Positions 1 to 12,574 of a stretch of DNA of 64,000 nt are shown here, in pieces. Every line of letters starts with the position of its first letter. The first letter of the stretch is position 1. Under the pieces are notes generated by a model that saw only the letters and a program-made list of their open reading frames with translations, was not told the origin of the DNA and searched no databases. The stretch is from Carex sylvatica (taxonomy: Eukaryota; Streptophyta; Magnoliopsida; Poales; Cyperaceae). Made by a program: the position numbers and the translations under genes. The stretch spans positions 124,001-188,000 of the forward strand of contig CAXKVR010000046.1 in assembly GCA_964058845.1 (NCBI GenBank), written 5' to 3'.

Positions 1-271
1 CTAAAGAAAAGCCTGACATATATAATTATTATTGTGATTATGGACATGGGATGATAACAGGAATGAAAAAGATTATGCCGCTTATTCTATAAGTATGTCC
101 ATGCAACTCTTAAATAAATTAAGCATAGTCACTTTCCCACAGCCAATCTTATCTTGCAAACCAAGAAAATGAAACGAGTGACATGGAAATTGCAAACTAA
201 TTGCACAGTAGAGCCATTTCAACAAATAGTCCAAAAAAATTAAGATAAAAATAGGAAGTAACAATCCCTAC

Positions 272-2375
272 CTGCAAATGACGAATTAAGGGCATTCCTT
301 TCTTCATCCTCTTGGTAATCCAGTAGCCTGCAACTTCCTTCACTACCTCCATGGGGCCCACATTTCCCATTAGCTCTTCAATCTGTTCTTTAGTGAACTC
401 TGTGCAGTTATTCATGTACGCAAGTTTCTCAAACTTATCCATAAACCGCTCGAATAAATCCTCTGTCAGCTCTCTCTCTCCATTTAAACCCAAAACCCAC
501 TCCTCATCTTCACTATCCATTTCATAAATAACCCTAGATGGATCGAGAGCTACATCTATATCTGACCCAACCTGTCTGATGTAACTCAACCCACGCACAA
601 ATGGCCGCCTAAAACCAACCATGTTATCACCCTCAACTATCAGTACACCAGGTGTTGGAATCTTTTCAACAGAGGCAGCTCTCATGTTTCGATTGTAGCA
701 TTCTACATACATCTCCTTGAAAATAAACCATTGTTTTTGTTCGGTAAATTCTAAAGACCAGTCCCTTCCACCCCACCACATCATCGCATTGTTGTACCGG
801 TTTGTAGACCCTGGCTGCATGACCTGGTTTGCACGATGGAAGTACTTCGTCTCTCTGAAAAACTGCACGCATAGTCTTGCACCATCCTGCTCGTCAAAGT
901 CAAGCACCACATGGGCCCCACATTCCCTCCAACCTCTGCTATCGGCTGTGATGAGCACATTTGCACAGCAGGTCAAGGCATAGTCAGAACATTTGCTACT
1001 GTGTGGTTGAGATGAGGTATCAGAGCAGGGTTTTCTGGAGACAATTTGATCGCTCGAGGGTCGAAGTTTTGGGAGATAAGAGGTTGGAGGGGAAGACACT
1101 GTTGCATCCTTGTCATCTATTTTGATACTTTTAGTAGCAGAGCCATCTTTATCATTGTCATCTCCAGAAACACACACTGAGGTTGTCGGTTGTGAGTTTT
1201 GGGGAAAACTGGAGACGGACATCTTTTCCTGATGGGAACCGAGTAAGAATGAAGGCGGTTTCAAGGTGCTTTTCTCGTTCATGAAAAACATCAATGGATT
1301 TACACCAGAAAAAAATGGTTGATATGCCAACAATGGGTCAACCAATCCACTCGAAGAATCCTTCTCAGCTGAAAAGTGCAATTTTATAAATAATACAAAG
1401 TTCATCTAAAACAAAAATAATCAAGAGAGTTACCTTTGCTATTTGGAAGAGTAAGAAAAGGAAGATTTGGAGCTTTTTAGGTAAGGTTTAAATGACTCGA
1501 TTTTAATCAGCTTTCAGATTACATAAATATGAATGCCTCCACTTTCAGATTACATTTAATCCGCTTCTGCAAATAAGCCCATCTCAAATTAGTGATCCAA
1601 AAGAAGCTGAATAAACCTATAACAGCCTGACCCTCATAGCCATCCAAGCCCGAAATTGCACAAGTGATTAACATAACCAGCACTTTAGACGCTTTACCAT
1701 TGCACTCACCGTTCATCTTAAACATTCCCAGAAGGAAACACAAGATGGAAACTGCTGGCCTCAAACAAACCTTGAGCAAGAAATATTGCCCACCAAATGA
1801 GTTGTCTGAGACCATTATTTCTAACTTTAACAATGGCGACATGGTAATTAAAGCGCCGTTATAAAGAAAGAATAACGTGTGCCAATGCCAAAAATGTGAC
1901 CCTATCAAAACCGTCCGTCAAACATTGCTAGCGGTAAGTTCAATTTCAGCACTATGTCACAATGGCTAGGCAAAATCCTAGTTGTATCAACAATAATGGT
2001 GCCAATGGAACTGAGATTCTCCTTCCTGTTCCAAAATTGTTTCCTAGAATAAACAATGATAAACCTGCCATTCTTAACCAAGCTCTTATTAGCTTTCACT
2101 TCAAAGTTATTACTATTGGACGTTACAGGTAATGGGTTGGGTTTCAGCTGGTACAAGGAGCATGTTTGCAATTATTTGATTGGTTTTGTCTCCACAATCT
2201 TTTCTATGGTAGCATCAGAATCCTCTTCTCTCTTAATCCCTGCTCCGAAAACATACAGAGGTACCTCTTTCAGCAGTCCTTTCCCCTTGGAGGATTTACT
2301 ATTCTCACATTCCACATGCAATCTCTGTTGTGAGAAGGAGCTATTCCAGTGAGTTCCTTGTGATTTTTGGCACAA
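272..2375 (-). CDS. Enhancer-of-polycomb-like protein, N-terminal part (runs off left edge)
   Basis: The best-supported exon is 1368-272, read leftwards. It has an acceptor TTTTCAG|CTGAG at 1369 and a donor CAG|GTAGGG at 271. It contains the acidic signature YEMDSEDEEWV, typical of the EPL1 domain of enhancer-of-polycomb proteins, which are subunits of NuA4-type histone acetyltransferase complexes in the nucleus. A 39-nt exon (1472-1434) and an exon ending at 1554 (donor AAAT|GTAATC) join to it in phase. Further upstream, the stretches 1908-1554, 2171-1905 and 2375-2172 still look coding (for example FIIVYSRKQFW) and are in the order I expect of plant EPL-like proteins. They are separated by an in-frame TAA at 2174-2172 and a frame change near 1905. 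The start codon is therefore unresolved and the 5' half may be broken. A non-coding first exon with donor CCAG|GTATCAC may end at 2653. The C-terminal part lies outside the window. Confidence 0.65.
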
Positions 2376-4517
2376 ACTATTATTGACAAAAATGGTTTGT
2401 CAACACTGTTGTCCATCTACAGATCGTCGATTTGAAGAAAAAGAAACGAAAGCAGTAAATGGACTATCCATTATAGGCGCAAGAATGGTCATAACCCCAA
2501 TTGCAGATCAATTAACATGACTGAAGTTGCATGATCACAAAATATATTAAAATTGGGGCCTGAAATTGAGGAAAAATTAATTAAAAAATTCAAAGCCCCA
2601 TAACCCTCGAAAAATCACATCAATTAAAATTAAATTGGAGAAGAAGTGATACCTGGATCAAATTCTTGAATAGCCGGCTTCGACTACCGATCGAGAAATC
2701 TTCTTAGAACAAATAGATCCGACAGTGGAAGAAATTGAATTTTAGGAAGGAAATGATTCGTTGGACGACACAAACGCATGAGGACCTAGGGTTTAGACGG
2801 GAAAATGTCGGAAGCGGGAAAAAGAATAATAACTTACATACACGAGGAATATTAAGGATCACAGCTCCGTAGAAACAAATAGTGGGTCCCACTTTCTAAA
2901 ATTACTTCAACTGCATACTCCATGTGCAGGGTTATATTTTCCAAAAGAAGAAACAAGAACTACGGTTCTGAACGCCTTCATAGAGCTTGGGGAATAAGAA
3001 TCGTCAGATCTTGATTGGAGGGTCTTTAGTTCAGTGGATGACCAAATAGCAAATCATCACATTAAATGGAGTTCAGATCGTGTAGGTACCCATGGAACGA
3101 CAAATCTCAGCCGTTCAGTTACTTAAACCTACTGCCCGTCGTGAAAACATTGATTGGTTGGTGGAATCAGCGTCTATTCTGACTGGAAAATAATAGAAAA
3201 CAAAATGACGGTTAGGATTCGTCAAAACAGTCACGTGGACGGTCCTTGTCGGTCTGGCTGGATATCAATTTTGTCTTTTTATCCGTAATCGGATTCGGAT
3301 CATAAATTTAATAATTAATACGATCTTGACGGTTTCCTGTCTCACTCATCTGCCAAATCAAACTATGTACTGAAAGCATCCGCATACCCTATTTTTATTA
3401 ATACGAAAAAAAATAAAAAAATATCAATAATAGTGAATAATTTTGATAAAATTTGAAATTTATAAAAAATGTGATGGATTATAATGTTCAGATAATTTAA
3501 ATTAATTTATCACTAATTAATGAAAACATAAAGAAAAAAAAAAACAAAACGTTACCAACAGTAACATCCAAATTATATATTATTCGGTGCTTATTCTAAG
3601 TCTGAAGACTGGAGCACTATGCTAAATTAAGAGGCAATGTTTGGACATTATTGTTGGTAACATCCTTATTTTGATTTTTTTTCTTGATTTCATCAATTAT
3701 GATTAATTGATTTAGATTATCTGGCCGTTATAGTTTGTTATATTTGTTGGGTGTTACAAATCATAATATTTTTTAAATTTCAAATTCCAATCAAATTCGT
3801 TCTCTGTTATCGATATTTTTTATTTTATTTTTCTATTAATAAAAAATTCGGTCAGCATACACCAATCGTTTTTACAACAAAAATGCACCAAAATTATTCA
3901 AAAATATTAAAAAATTAACAACAAAGTAATTAAAATTTAATTAATGCTTGAAAGCATTAATTGTTTTGGGGTCAAAGGGAAAGTTTTTTTTTTTTAGTAT
4001 CGACGACGAAGAGCCGCCGAAAAGATTTTATATAAATAAAAGGTTATTTACAAGGGTCAAAATGGCCAATCCAGAAGAAAAAGGAAGTCTAGCTACGAAA
4101 GATTGTCAGGGGTCAAAGGGCAAGTTATAACTTGTAAGTTCTTTTCGATCAGTAAGCGTAACCAGTGTTTTAAAATGCGGCTGCATGGGCCACATATGCC
4201 TATGCAGTCGGCAGCTGTGTTCAGAATGACTATGCAGTTTTGTACTGTTTGCTTGTTGTCTTGTTACCTTATCGTACTTTTTAAGTTTAACTAGTTTTAT
4301 CAACTTATTATGAACTTTATATTTAACTTGATGTTTGTGTTAAATTGAATTTATGCATAATCTAGTTGTAATTGACGTATTTGTTTGTGCTTGATTAATT
4401 TGATAATTTAATTGTATTTTAATTAGAATTTATGTGAAAAAACTATTGTTGGTTATGTCATTATGTGAAAATAAATTTAAATATATAAATATGAATATAT
4501 ATATAGAGAGAGAGGGA
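2376..4517. other. Intergenic, AT-rich; 5' flank of the EPL-like gene
   Basis: The first few hundred bases probably hold the 5' untranslated exon (about 2653-2830) and promoter of the EPL-like gene. The rest is AT-rich with homopolymer runs. I see no coding sequence, RNA gene or clear repeat in it. Confidence 0.5.
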
Positions 4518-4926
4518 AAGGCTAGGGTGCTATGGGTTTCCCTATGGGTTGCATAGAGAGCTACGGTGCTACGGCTCAATATTTGACTTTTTAAAATCCT
4601 AACGGTCGATCCGAACCGTTCATCTTGTTCTCCATATTAATATGTGTTTGGAGACCAAATTTTACATTTTTTGAAAAAAATTTACTATTTTTTTAGATAG
4701 GTAGAAAATAACTTGATCTAAAATATTCTGCACCATTCAGATATTTGATTTTCTAACTATCTAAAAAATAGTAAAAAAAATTCAAAAAATGTAAAATTTG
4801 GTCTCCAAACACATATTAATATGGAGAACAAGATGAACGGTTCGGATCGATCGTTAGAATTTTAAAAACTCGAATATTGAGCCGTAGCACTGTAGTCCTC
4901 TATGCAATCCATAGCACCCTAGTCTT
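4518..4926. repeat. MITE with about 190-bp terminal inverted repeats (family A)
   Basis: The left arm begins AAGGCTAGGGTGCTATGG and the right arm ends with its near-exact reverse complement. The arms pair for about 190 bp around a short centre. Each arm contains the core GGAGACCAAATTTTACAT, which recurs in the MITE inside the last TIC236 intron (16469-16860). There is no coding capacity. AT-rich TATATATATAGAG sequence flanks both sides and may include a target duplication. Confidence 0.8.
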
Positions 4927-4939
4927 ACTATATATATAG

Positions 4940-5136
4940 AGTAAGGCTTAAAAACAGAGATTTTCAAACCATCTTAATAAATAGTAAAAAAATTCTAAAA
5001 AAATATAAAATTTGGTCTCCAATCACATTTTAATATAGATTAAACATCTAACGGTTTGGATCGGCTATTTGGACTTCGAAAATAGAGATATGAGTGCGAA
5101 TTAAAATAGCCCGTTTAATTCGCAAAGTAGCGTAGC

Positions 5137-5140
<4 letters not shown>
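4940..5140. repeat. Half-copy of MITE family A, followed by a CT/AT microsatellite
   Basis: One arm of the same family is present, with the motifs AAATTTGGTCTCC and AACGGTTTGGATCGGC, directly to the right of the complete copy. It is followed by a (CT)n(AT)n microsatellite at about 5135-5178. Confidence 0.6.
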
Positions 5141-5177
<37 letters not shown>

Positions 5178-5179
5178 AA

Positions 5180-5785
5180 TATACGTGAATTTTTATTTTA
5201 AAATCTGCATATATAAATCCACATGAAAATCTGCATATGCGTCCACATACTGCATATGCATTATGTAGTGGTTTTTTATATACATGAACAAAACTACATT
5301 TTAAAATACTGAGCGTAACTATATCTACTGTCATGAAATATTATTATTTAATTTAGAAGTGGGAGAACAAAGACGAAATAATATTTAGGTAATATTTAGG
5401 TTGCTGTATTAAAGGATATAAATAATATTTAAATAATAATAATAACAACTGCAACAAAATAATAATTATTGTGATCATTATAATGTTAGTAAAATAATAT
5501 TATTATAATAAAAAGTAAATATAATTATAAATAATGAGAACAGCATATAACATTAATATTAATAATAATAATTTATTTTAAAAAAAATTAGTATGAATTG
5601 TGGATCTTAAAACATAACTCGAGGAGTAAACTTATTCTTAAACTCTTCCATATTTCAGTTTATAGCTCAACAAGAGTATCTCCAATGTCTTTTATTTCCA
5701 ATTTTATAATCTGACATGCCAGTTTTATTTTCTCCCTCAGCGATGGAGATCTTTTCATCTCTTCTTTCACTCTTCTATAGACTAT
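5180..5785. other. AT-rich intergenic stretch
   Basis: Low-complexity AT-rich DNA dominated by AAT/ATA runs. I see no feature in it. Confidence 0.5.
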
Positions 5786-6098
5786 AGGGCTGCAAACGGA
5801 TCGGATACAGATTAGATAGTGGTAAAATTATATTCGTATCTGTTTTTATTTTTCAAATACAAATACGAATCAGATATTTGACAGATACAGATCAAATATT
5901 GAATATCCGTAAATATATACATAAATTTTTGCATAATATATATTAAATTATATGATATATATCTTCTATTCGGATACGGATAATTAAAATTCAAAATCGT
6001 ATCCGTATTCGTATCCACACGGATATCCAGATATCTATATGTAATTTTTGAATACGGATCCAGATACAGTCGGATATTATCTGATCCATTTGCACCCT
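5786..6098. repeat. hAT-type MITE, about 313 bp
   Basis: It begins AGGGCTGCAAACGGATC and ends with a sequence whose reverse complement is AGGGTGCAAATGGATC, giving short imperfect terminal inverted repeats. Subterminal CGGATA/TATCCG motifs repeat throughout. The AGGGNTG start is common in plant hAT elements. A related copy lies at 57962-58150. No matching 8-bp target duplication was visible. Confidence 0.65.
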
Positions 6099-7640
6099 TC
6101 CAATGTGTGAACCTTTTGATTTAGTTATTTTAAGGGAAAGATTTAACTCATTTCTTACTTAAAATAAGTGTTGAAAACTCAATACCGTTCAATGGGTGTG
6201 GGAGAGAAGGGGTTTGGGAGAAGAGTGTTATTGCTGAAGGGGGTGAAAATGATATCAGGATCTCAAGAGGAATAAGAGAGGGAAAGGAAAAGGAAAAAAA
6301 AGTATCAGAAGCGCAAAATAGTTGACATTTAAAGTTGCTAACTTTCAAAAAAAAAAGAAAAAAAAAAGAAAAGAAAGAAAGATGTCAAAACGGAAGAAAA
6401 AATAAACAACATTAGAATGAAGAGATCAAGCGAAAATCAACAGAAGAAAGATTTATCGCTGATGTGGCGAGAACATGAAAATAAACTTAATTTCAGAGAT
6501 GAGATGCAACGTTTGTGAAATTAATATAATTTTATTTAATTTATTGACAACTGTTTGAAAAATAGAGATGCTCTAAGTTATTCATATTTGACTCCTCAAA
6601 TAATTGAATAAAAGAGTTATATTCTTAACTTATGTCCCATCCAAACATAATCTCAGTAATTAAAATCAAGATGAGTTGCACTTCACAAGAGATTTAATGG
6701 CTCTGCGTAAAATAAGTAAATAAATTGGTTCATAATAATCGATTATTTTAGCATTTACACTGGAACTATAATTTTTTATTTTATTTTCAATTCAAAATTT
6801 CAAGCTGTTGTGTTATACTTTCTTAATTTGCAAATGATATTAATTTTTGTTATCAATGAGTGAATATCAAATAAGGAAAACAATGATTTACATGTATTGA
6901 AAAGAGATATAGATTTTAGAATATATAGAAGTTCAACATTTTGAATTGTAATGAGCTGAGGGTTACATGGTTTGTCGAATCATTAAAGCAGCCATGTCCA
7001 GAGTGCGTCAAACGCTGACCTAAAATTATAGTTAACTTTTTTATTTTTATGTAAAAATAAAATGCTGAAGACACTCCAAAGAAAATTAGAAAGTTATAAT
7101 TAATGTGAAGGATTCTATTTCAAGACTAGACTAGATTTCAATATAATAAAAAAATAAGCGATCAAACAATAAATATGGATCTCATATATATATTCCGTCT
7201 CTATTAACAAGATGTACATAGAAGTTGTGGATTTTTTAATTTATTTGCGCGACTTGGACAATCTAAAAACAACAAAACAAAATGAACGGGTTTTTAGAGA
7301 AAAGTCGCTACCTGTAGAGAGAATTGTCTGTGAATTCAAGCTGTGGTGCAGTTACTGTGACGCTTTATTTTTAAATTACTTTTTTTTGTTTTGATTTATT
7401 GCTGTATTTAAATTTCTATGTACTTGGTATGTGATTGTGAGGTGTTTCACATTGCAATTGCAATAATTCCTTGGTTCACTGCAGAGCGGGGCCCGCGCCG
7501 TCAGAAACTCCGAAACTGCTGAACTGTCTGTCCCCGTGGGCGTGGCGTGCCGCGATTAATAGAAAGATCTACGTACTCTCCCAAGTTCTGTTATTTAATT
7601 TTACTTAATTCACGTCGCCCATAAAATTAAGGTTGATAGT
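6099..7640. other. Intergenic, AT-rich, no gene seen
   Basis: It contains a purine-rich tract at about 6285-6385 and otherwise unremarkable AT-rich sequence. A short GC-richer patch at about 7485-7555 has no reading frame that I recognise. Confidence 0.5.
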
Positions 7641-7754
7641 TCATAGTTGTATTGTATGGAATATGGATTTGGATTATGATTATCGATTGAAATAACAATT
7701 TCTAGAGTTCCACCTCGTCTTTTACTTGCAGTTTCTTTGTTCCGTTGGAAATTT
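7640..7754. repeat. Diverged duplicate of 13365-13460
   Basis: The motifs TTATGATTATCGATTGAAAT, CAGTTTCTTTGTTC and neighbouring sequence match 13365-13460 in the same orientation and order over about 80-90 bp, with substitutions. The two copies bracket the gypsy nest. They may be remains of an older element or of its insertion site. Function unknown. Confidence 0.5.
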
Positions 7755-7816
7755 CGGAAATAAATCTGCTGTGATTTTAAAGGATCGCAGGACCTGTGAT
7801 TTCAAATCTACTTTTC
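7755..7816. repeat. Half-copy of MITE family B
   Basis: GGAAATAAATCTGCTGTGAT followed by a GGATCGCAGGACC-like stretch resembles one arm of the MITEs at 44697-44892. It abuts the shortened 3' LTR of the gypsy element and may have replaced most of it. Confidence 0.45.
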
Positions 7817-10800
7817 GCTCCCAATTTACCTTCCGCTCCTGACATTCCCCCATCCTTCGAACTTTTCTCGGCCTCGAGAATGAATTCTGGAAATCTCATC
7901 TCAATCTCTTTGTAATCCTCCCACGTCGCTTCCTCCACACTTTGGTTCATCTAATGGATAAGAAGTTGAACCTTTGCTGCATTCTTTTTCTTAACCATTC
8001 TACGAGCAAGGATAGCTAGTGGTTTCAACTGTATCGTCCATGTTGGGCTGATCAGTGGAAGTGTTGGAGATACTGCTTGCTTATCACTTACTCGTGCTTT
8101 GAGTTGTGACACGTGAAAGACAAGATGGATTAGGGAACCTGCTGGTAAATTCAGGCGGTACGACATTGTACCGACTCTCTGCAATACTTCATATGGGCCA
8201 CAATACCTAGCACTGAGCTTCTGATTCCTCACTCCAGACGCCGATACCTGTCGGTACGACTGCAATTTCAGGTAAACCCAATCTCCTTCTCAGAATTTTC
8301 GTTCACTCCTATTCTTGTCAGTGAACTGCTTGGTTCTGGCTTGAGCTTTTTGCAAATTAATCTTCAATTGTCTCAAAGTTTCCTGCCTATCCTTCAATAA
8401 TGAGTTAATTGCCTCCACAGGACTCTTGGGAATACTCCCTAAACCCAACTGAGGTGGCTCATACCCATACAAAGCCTGGAAAGGGGACATTTTCAGGGCA
8501 CTGTGATAGGTAGTGTTGTACCACCACTCAGCTAGTGTCAAATACTTTATCCAGTTCTTTTGCTTCTCGTATACCATGCATCTTAGATATGTCTCCAAGC
8601 ATTGATTCACACGTTCAGTCTAACCATTTGATTGTGGATGATAGGCAGTACTCATGTTGAGTTTCACCTCCAACTTCTCCATTAACTCTTGCCAGAATTT
8701 GCTGGTAAAAATTGGGTCTCGGTCTGACACGACATCTTTAGGTAACCCATGTAATTTATACACATTATCCAAGAACACTTGAGCAACATCTGAGGCCTTA
8801 AATGGGTGTGACAAGGGTATAAAGTGTGCATATTTGGTAAACCTATCAACAATCACAAAAATGACCTCCTTCCCTTCTGACTTTGGCAAATCCGTTATAA
8901 AATTCATTCCAACACTACTCCAAGCTTCATTAGGTATGGGTAAGGGTTTGAGTAACCCTGGACTTGCAATCTTTTCGGTCTTGTTTATTTGACATACTTC
9001 ACAGTGACTGACAAAGTGGTGTATGTCACTTTTTAAGTTTGGCCAATAAAAAGACCTTTTTACCCTTTGGTAAGTGGCTGTTATTTCCGAGCGTCCCCCT
9101 AAATTGGAAGCATGTAATTCTTTGATGATTACATGTCTCCAATTTCCAGCATTCCCTACACAGATTTTCCTTTTGTACCTTATAATCTGTTGATGTTGAG
9201 TAAGGTGGTTGTGCTCTTCATTATTGCTGCTTGCCTCCTCAAGTTTGCTTTTCAAACCTAGCACCCATTCATCACCCTCGTAGCTACTGTGTACATCCTG
9301 GACCCACTGTGGTATCAGTTCAGTGATTGCCATTAACTCCATAGTTTCAACTTCTTCTACCCCTTCTCTTCTTGACAAGGCATCAGCCACCCTATTTTCA
9401 ACCCTTTTTTTATACTCAATCACATAGTCTAACCCCATTAATCTACTCAGCCCTTTATACTGACTTGCAGTGTTGATCTTTTGCTCCAAAAGGTACTTCA
9501 AACTAATATGATTAGTTTTAATGACAAATTTGCCCCCAAGCAAATAATGTCTCCACTTGGTAATAGCTGTCAAAAGAGCTAAGAATTCCTTCTCATAAGT
9601 GGATAACAATTGATTCTTTGGACCCAATTTCTTGCTCAGATAAGCCAAAGGCTTCTTATTTTGCATCAACACAGCTCCCATGCCCTCCTTACTGGCATCA
9701 GTTTCAATGGTGAACTAGTGGTTGAAATCTGGCAATGTTAACACTGGTGCCTGCACCATAGCCTCCTTTAATGCATCAAAGGCCAATTGAGCTGCTTCAT
9801 TCCACTTGAAAGCTCCTTTTTTCAACAGATATGTCAATGGTTTTGAGATCAAGCCATATCCTTTCACAAATTTTCTATAGTAACCTGTCAACCCTAGGAA
9901 TCCCCTTAGTGCCTTCACATCTTTAAGAATCAGCCAGGTTCTCATAGCTTCAACCTTGCTTAGATCAGTTGCCACTCCTTCTTGAGAAATGATATGTCCC
10001 AAGTATTCAATTTTAGGCACCCCAAATTCACATTTACTCTTCTTCAAATACAGTTGATGTTGTTCAAGAACCTCAAAAACGTTCCGCACATGGCTTACAT
10101 GAGACTCACTATTTTTGCTGTAGATGAGGATGTCATCAAAGAAAGATAGAACGAATTTTCTCAAAAAAGGTTTAAATATGGTGTTTATCAAAGATTGAAA
10201 GGTAGCTGGCGCATTTGTGAGTCCAAAAGGCATTACCCTAAACTCATACAGTCTTTCGTGTGTGTGAAAAGCAGTTTTGATTACATCCTTCTCATGCATT
10301 CTTATATGATGATAACCAGATCGCAAATCCAACTTGGTAAAAATAGTAGCTCTCTTCAACTCATCTAGTAGGTCTTCTATAATGGGTATGGGGTACTTGT
10401 TTTTTACTGTCTCATTATTGAGCCTCCGGTAGTCTACACACATTCTCCAGGATTGGTCTTTCTTCTTTACCAATAAGATGGGAGAGGAATAATTGCTAGT
10501 GGAAGGCTGTATAAAATCTTGTTTGAGTAACTCCTCAACTATCTTCTCAATCTCAAGCTTTTGGTAATATGAGAATCTATAAGGTCTGAGACTGATGGGT
10601 TTTGAGTCAGGTTTCAGGTGGATCTGATGGTCAATGTCTCTTTTTGGTGGTAGGGTTCTAGGTTCAACAAATAGGTTTTTGAATTTCTCTAGTACTGGCT
10701 GTTACAACAGATTCTCTTCTTGTTCTTCCTTCTCTTCCTCTCCTTCAATTTTGAACAAATGCGCCATCAGTACTTCACTACCTGGGTCTTTTTCTCTAGT

Positions 10801-12525
10801 CAATTGAGCAACTCCCTTGCATATGTGTACAGCTGCATTTACCTCCTCTACTTCTAATTTGACTGGTTTACCCTTGCTTCTCATTTTCATAATTTCCTTC
10901 TTCCAATCTAAAAACATGGGATTCATACTAGACAACTAATCTACACCCAACAACAAATCAAACCCGTTAATATCTAGCACCCTCAAGTCTGATTCAAACT
11001 CATGCTGTTGCAGTCTAAAATTCAAACCTGGACACACCTGATCAGTGCTCATTTTGGAACCATTTGCAATTTTCACTCTTAAAGTTGGGGTCTGCATAGT
11101 GGTTAGCTCTAGATTATCCACCAAGTAAGGATTAATGAAAGAATGTGTACTTCCACTGTCAATAAAAGCACACACTGGAACTTGGTTGATTTCTCCCTTA
11201 AATATTAAGGTCTTGCTATTAGGATTGTTGTGTAAGGCACACAGGTTCACCTTTGCTATCTCCCCTTGCTCTTCACCTCCTGAATCTCCTTCTTGCACAA
11301 TTTGCAACTCTTTCATCACTTCATCTTGCCACGCATATGCCTCTTCCTCTTCATTCTCATCTTCCATCACCATCACCCTTTTGTTTTGACAGTTATGCCC
11401 TTGGCCCCATTTCTCATTGCATTTAAAACACAGCCCCAAAGCCCTCTTTTGATCTACAGACATGGTATTGTGATTTGGTGCTGCCTTAATCATAAGTGGG
11501 GCTTTTTCCTTCCATCTACCATCACCGATTTGAGGTAATTTAGGGTTGGGGTTGTAAGAAGGTTTAACAGTATAGGTGGGTCTCTTTAGTGCACTTTCTA
11601 GAAATAACTCAATCTGCTTAGCACACTTAATGGCTTCATTCACAGTCACTGGGTTGAACATCTCTATAGTATGCCTAATCTCATCCCTTAATCCAGAAAT
11701 GAACCCCTCCACATAAAACTCTTCATTCACAATATTTCTCATGCAAGTCAACCTGGATCTTGCCTGTAAAAACCTCTTGACATATTCTTCCACCTTCTCT
11801 GTCTGATGCACTCTTTTAAACTCATCAACTGGTTTATCAGTCTTACCATAAAATATCTCCCTCACCAAGTCCACTAAATTCGGCCAAGGAGGTTGAGGAT
11901 TTGCCAATTTATAACATCTAAACCAGTCTTTGGCTTCACCCCTAAAATGCATGGTAGCCAATCTTGACTTGAACGCATTTGGGGTTTGGAACATGTCAAA
12001 ATAGAGTTCACATTCTTCCTTCCATTCTGTGGGTTTAGTACCATCAAATGTAGGAAAATCATATCGAGGCAAATTATACCTTGGGTTCTGATTTTCGAGG
12101 TGCCTTTGCTCTACTCCTCGTCTCCGATCATCCTGATCTGTACCTGTACCTTCAGTCGGTGTCTCCTGCACAATCGGGACATCACCCCGATCTCTGACAA
12201 CCAGTACTGCACCAGGCCTTACTTGACTCGTGTCCCCAGTTTCAGGTCTTGCAAAATATCTCTTCATCATCAGCTGAAGATCAATCAGTTGCTGAGTTAT
12301 GTTGTTAATTGTGTGGCCATGAGCCAACGACAGGTGATACACCTCATCCACTTGCAGCGAGGTGTTAGCCTGTTGTTAAGCTAACATGCCCAATTGATTC
12401 TCTACCAAGCTCACCTTGCTGCCTATCTCCAGTTGAGACGACTCAGATCGGATGACCCGATCAGTCATTGCCTCTAATTCTAGAACCAAATCCGCTTGTG
12501 TTTTAGCTCGCGTGTTGGATGCCAT
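7777..12525 (-). pseudogene. gypsy gag-pol polyprotein with seven in-frame stops
   Basis: A single frame runs from ATG 12525 to 7777. Gag has a CX2CX7HXC zinc knuckle (CFKCNEKWGQGHNC). The protease has FIDSGSTHSF near 11155. Reverse transcriptase has [10 protein letters not shown] near 10130. RNase H starts ETDASKEGMGAVL near 9700. Integrase has the HHCC finger ending CEVCQINK and the motifs IVDRFTKYAHF and SDRDPIFTS. A chromodomain lies near 8050-7890. Stops are at 12378 (TAA), 10938 (TAG), 10704 (TAA), 9717 (TAG), 8622 (TAG), 8292 (TGA) and 7953 (TAG). All segments stay in the same frame, so no net frameshift is needed. At the conserved sites each stop fits CAG/CAA, CGA or TGG changed by one transition. 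The product cannot be made as one protein. Confidence 0.85.
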
Positions 12526-12559
12526 CTCAATATCCTTCTCACCCAGACACAATCGAGTC

Positions 12560-12571
12560 GCTCTGATACCA
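12560..12571 (-). other. Primer-binding site (tRNA-Met type) of the gypsy element
   Basis: The minus strand reads TGGTATCAGAGC, complementary to the 3' end of plant initiator tRNA-Met, three bases from the LTR edge. It marks the start of the internal domain. Confidence 0.8.
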
Positions 12572-12574
12572 AAC

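Noticed and set aside
197..1405. The uninterrupted 402-codon frame taken as the whole EPL-like coding exon
   Set aside because: Both ends run into introns: donor CAG|GTAGGG at 271 and acceptor TTTTCAG at 1369 bound the real exon at 272-1368.
6148..6348. 66-codon minus-strand frame
   Set aside because: Arises from a purine tract; no similarity or context.
11135..12384. Plus-strand frames opposite gypsy gag
   Set aside because: Shadows of the conserved minus-strand coding sequence.
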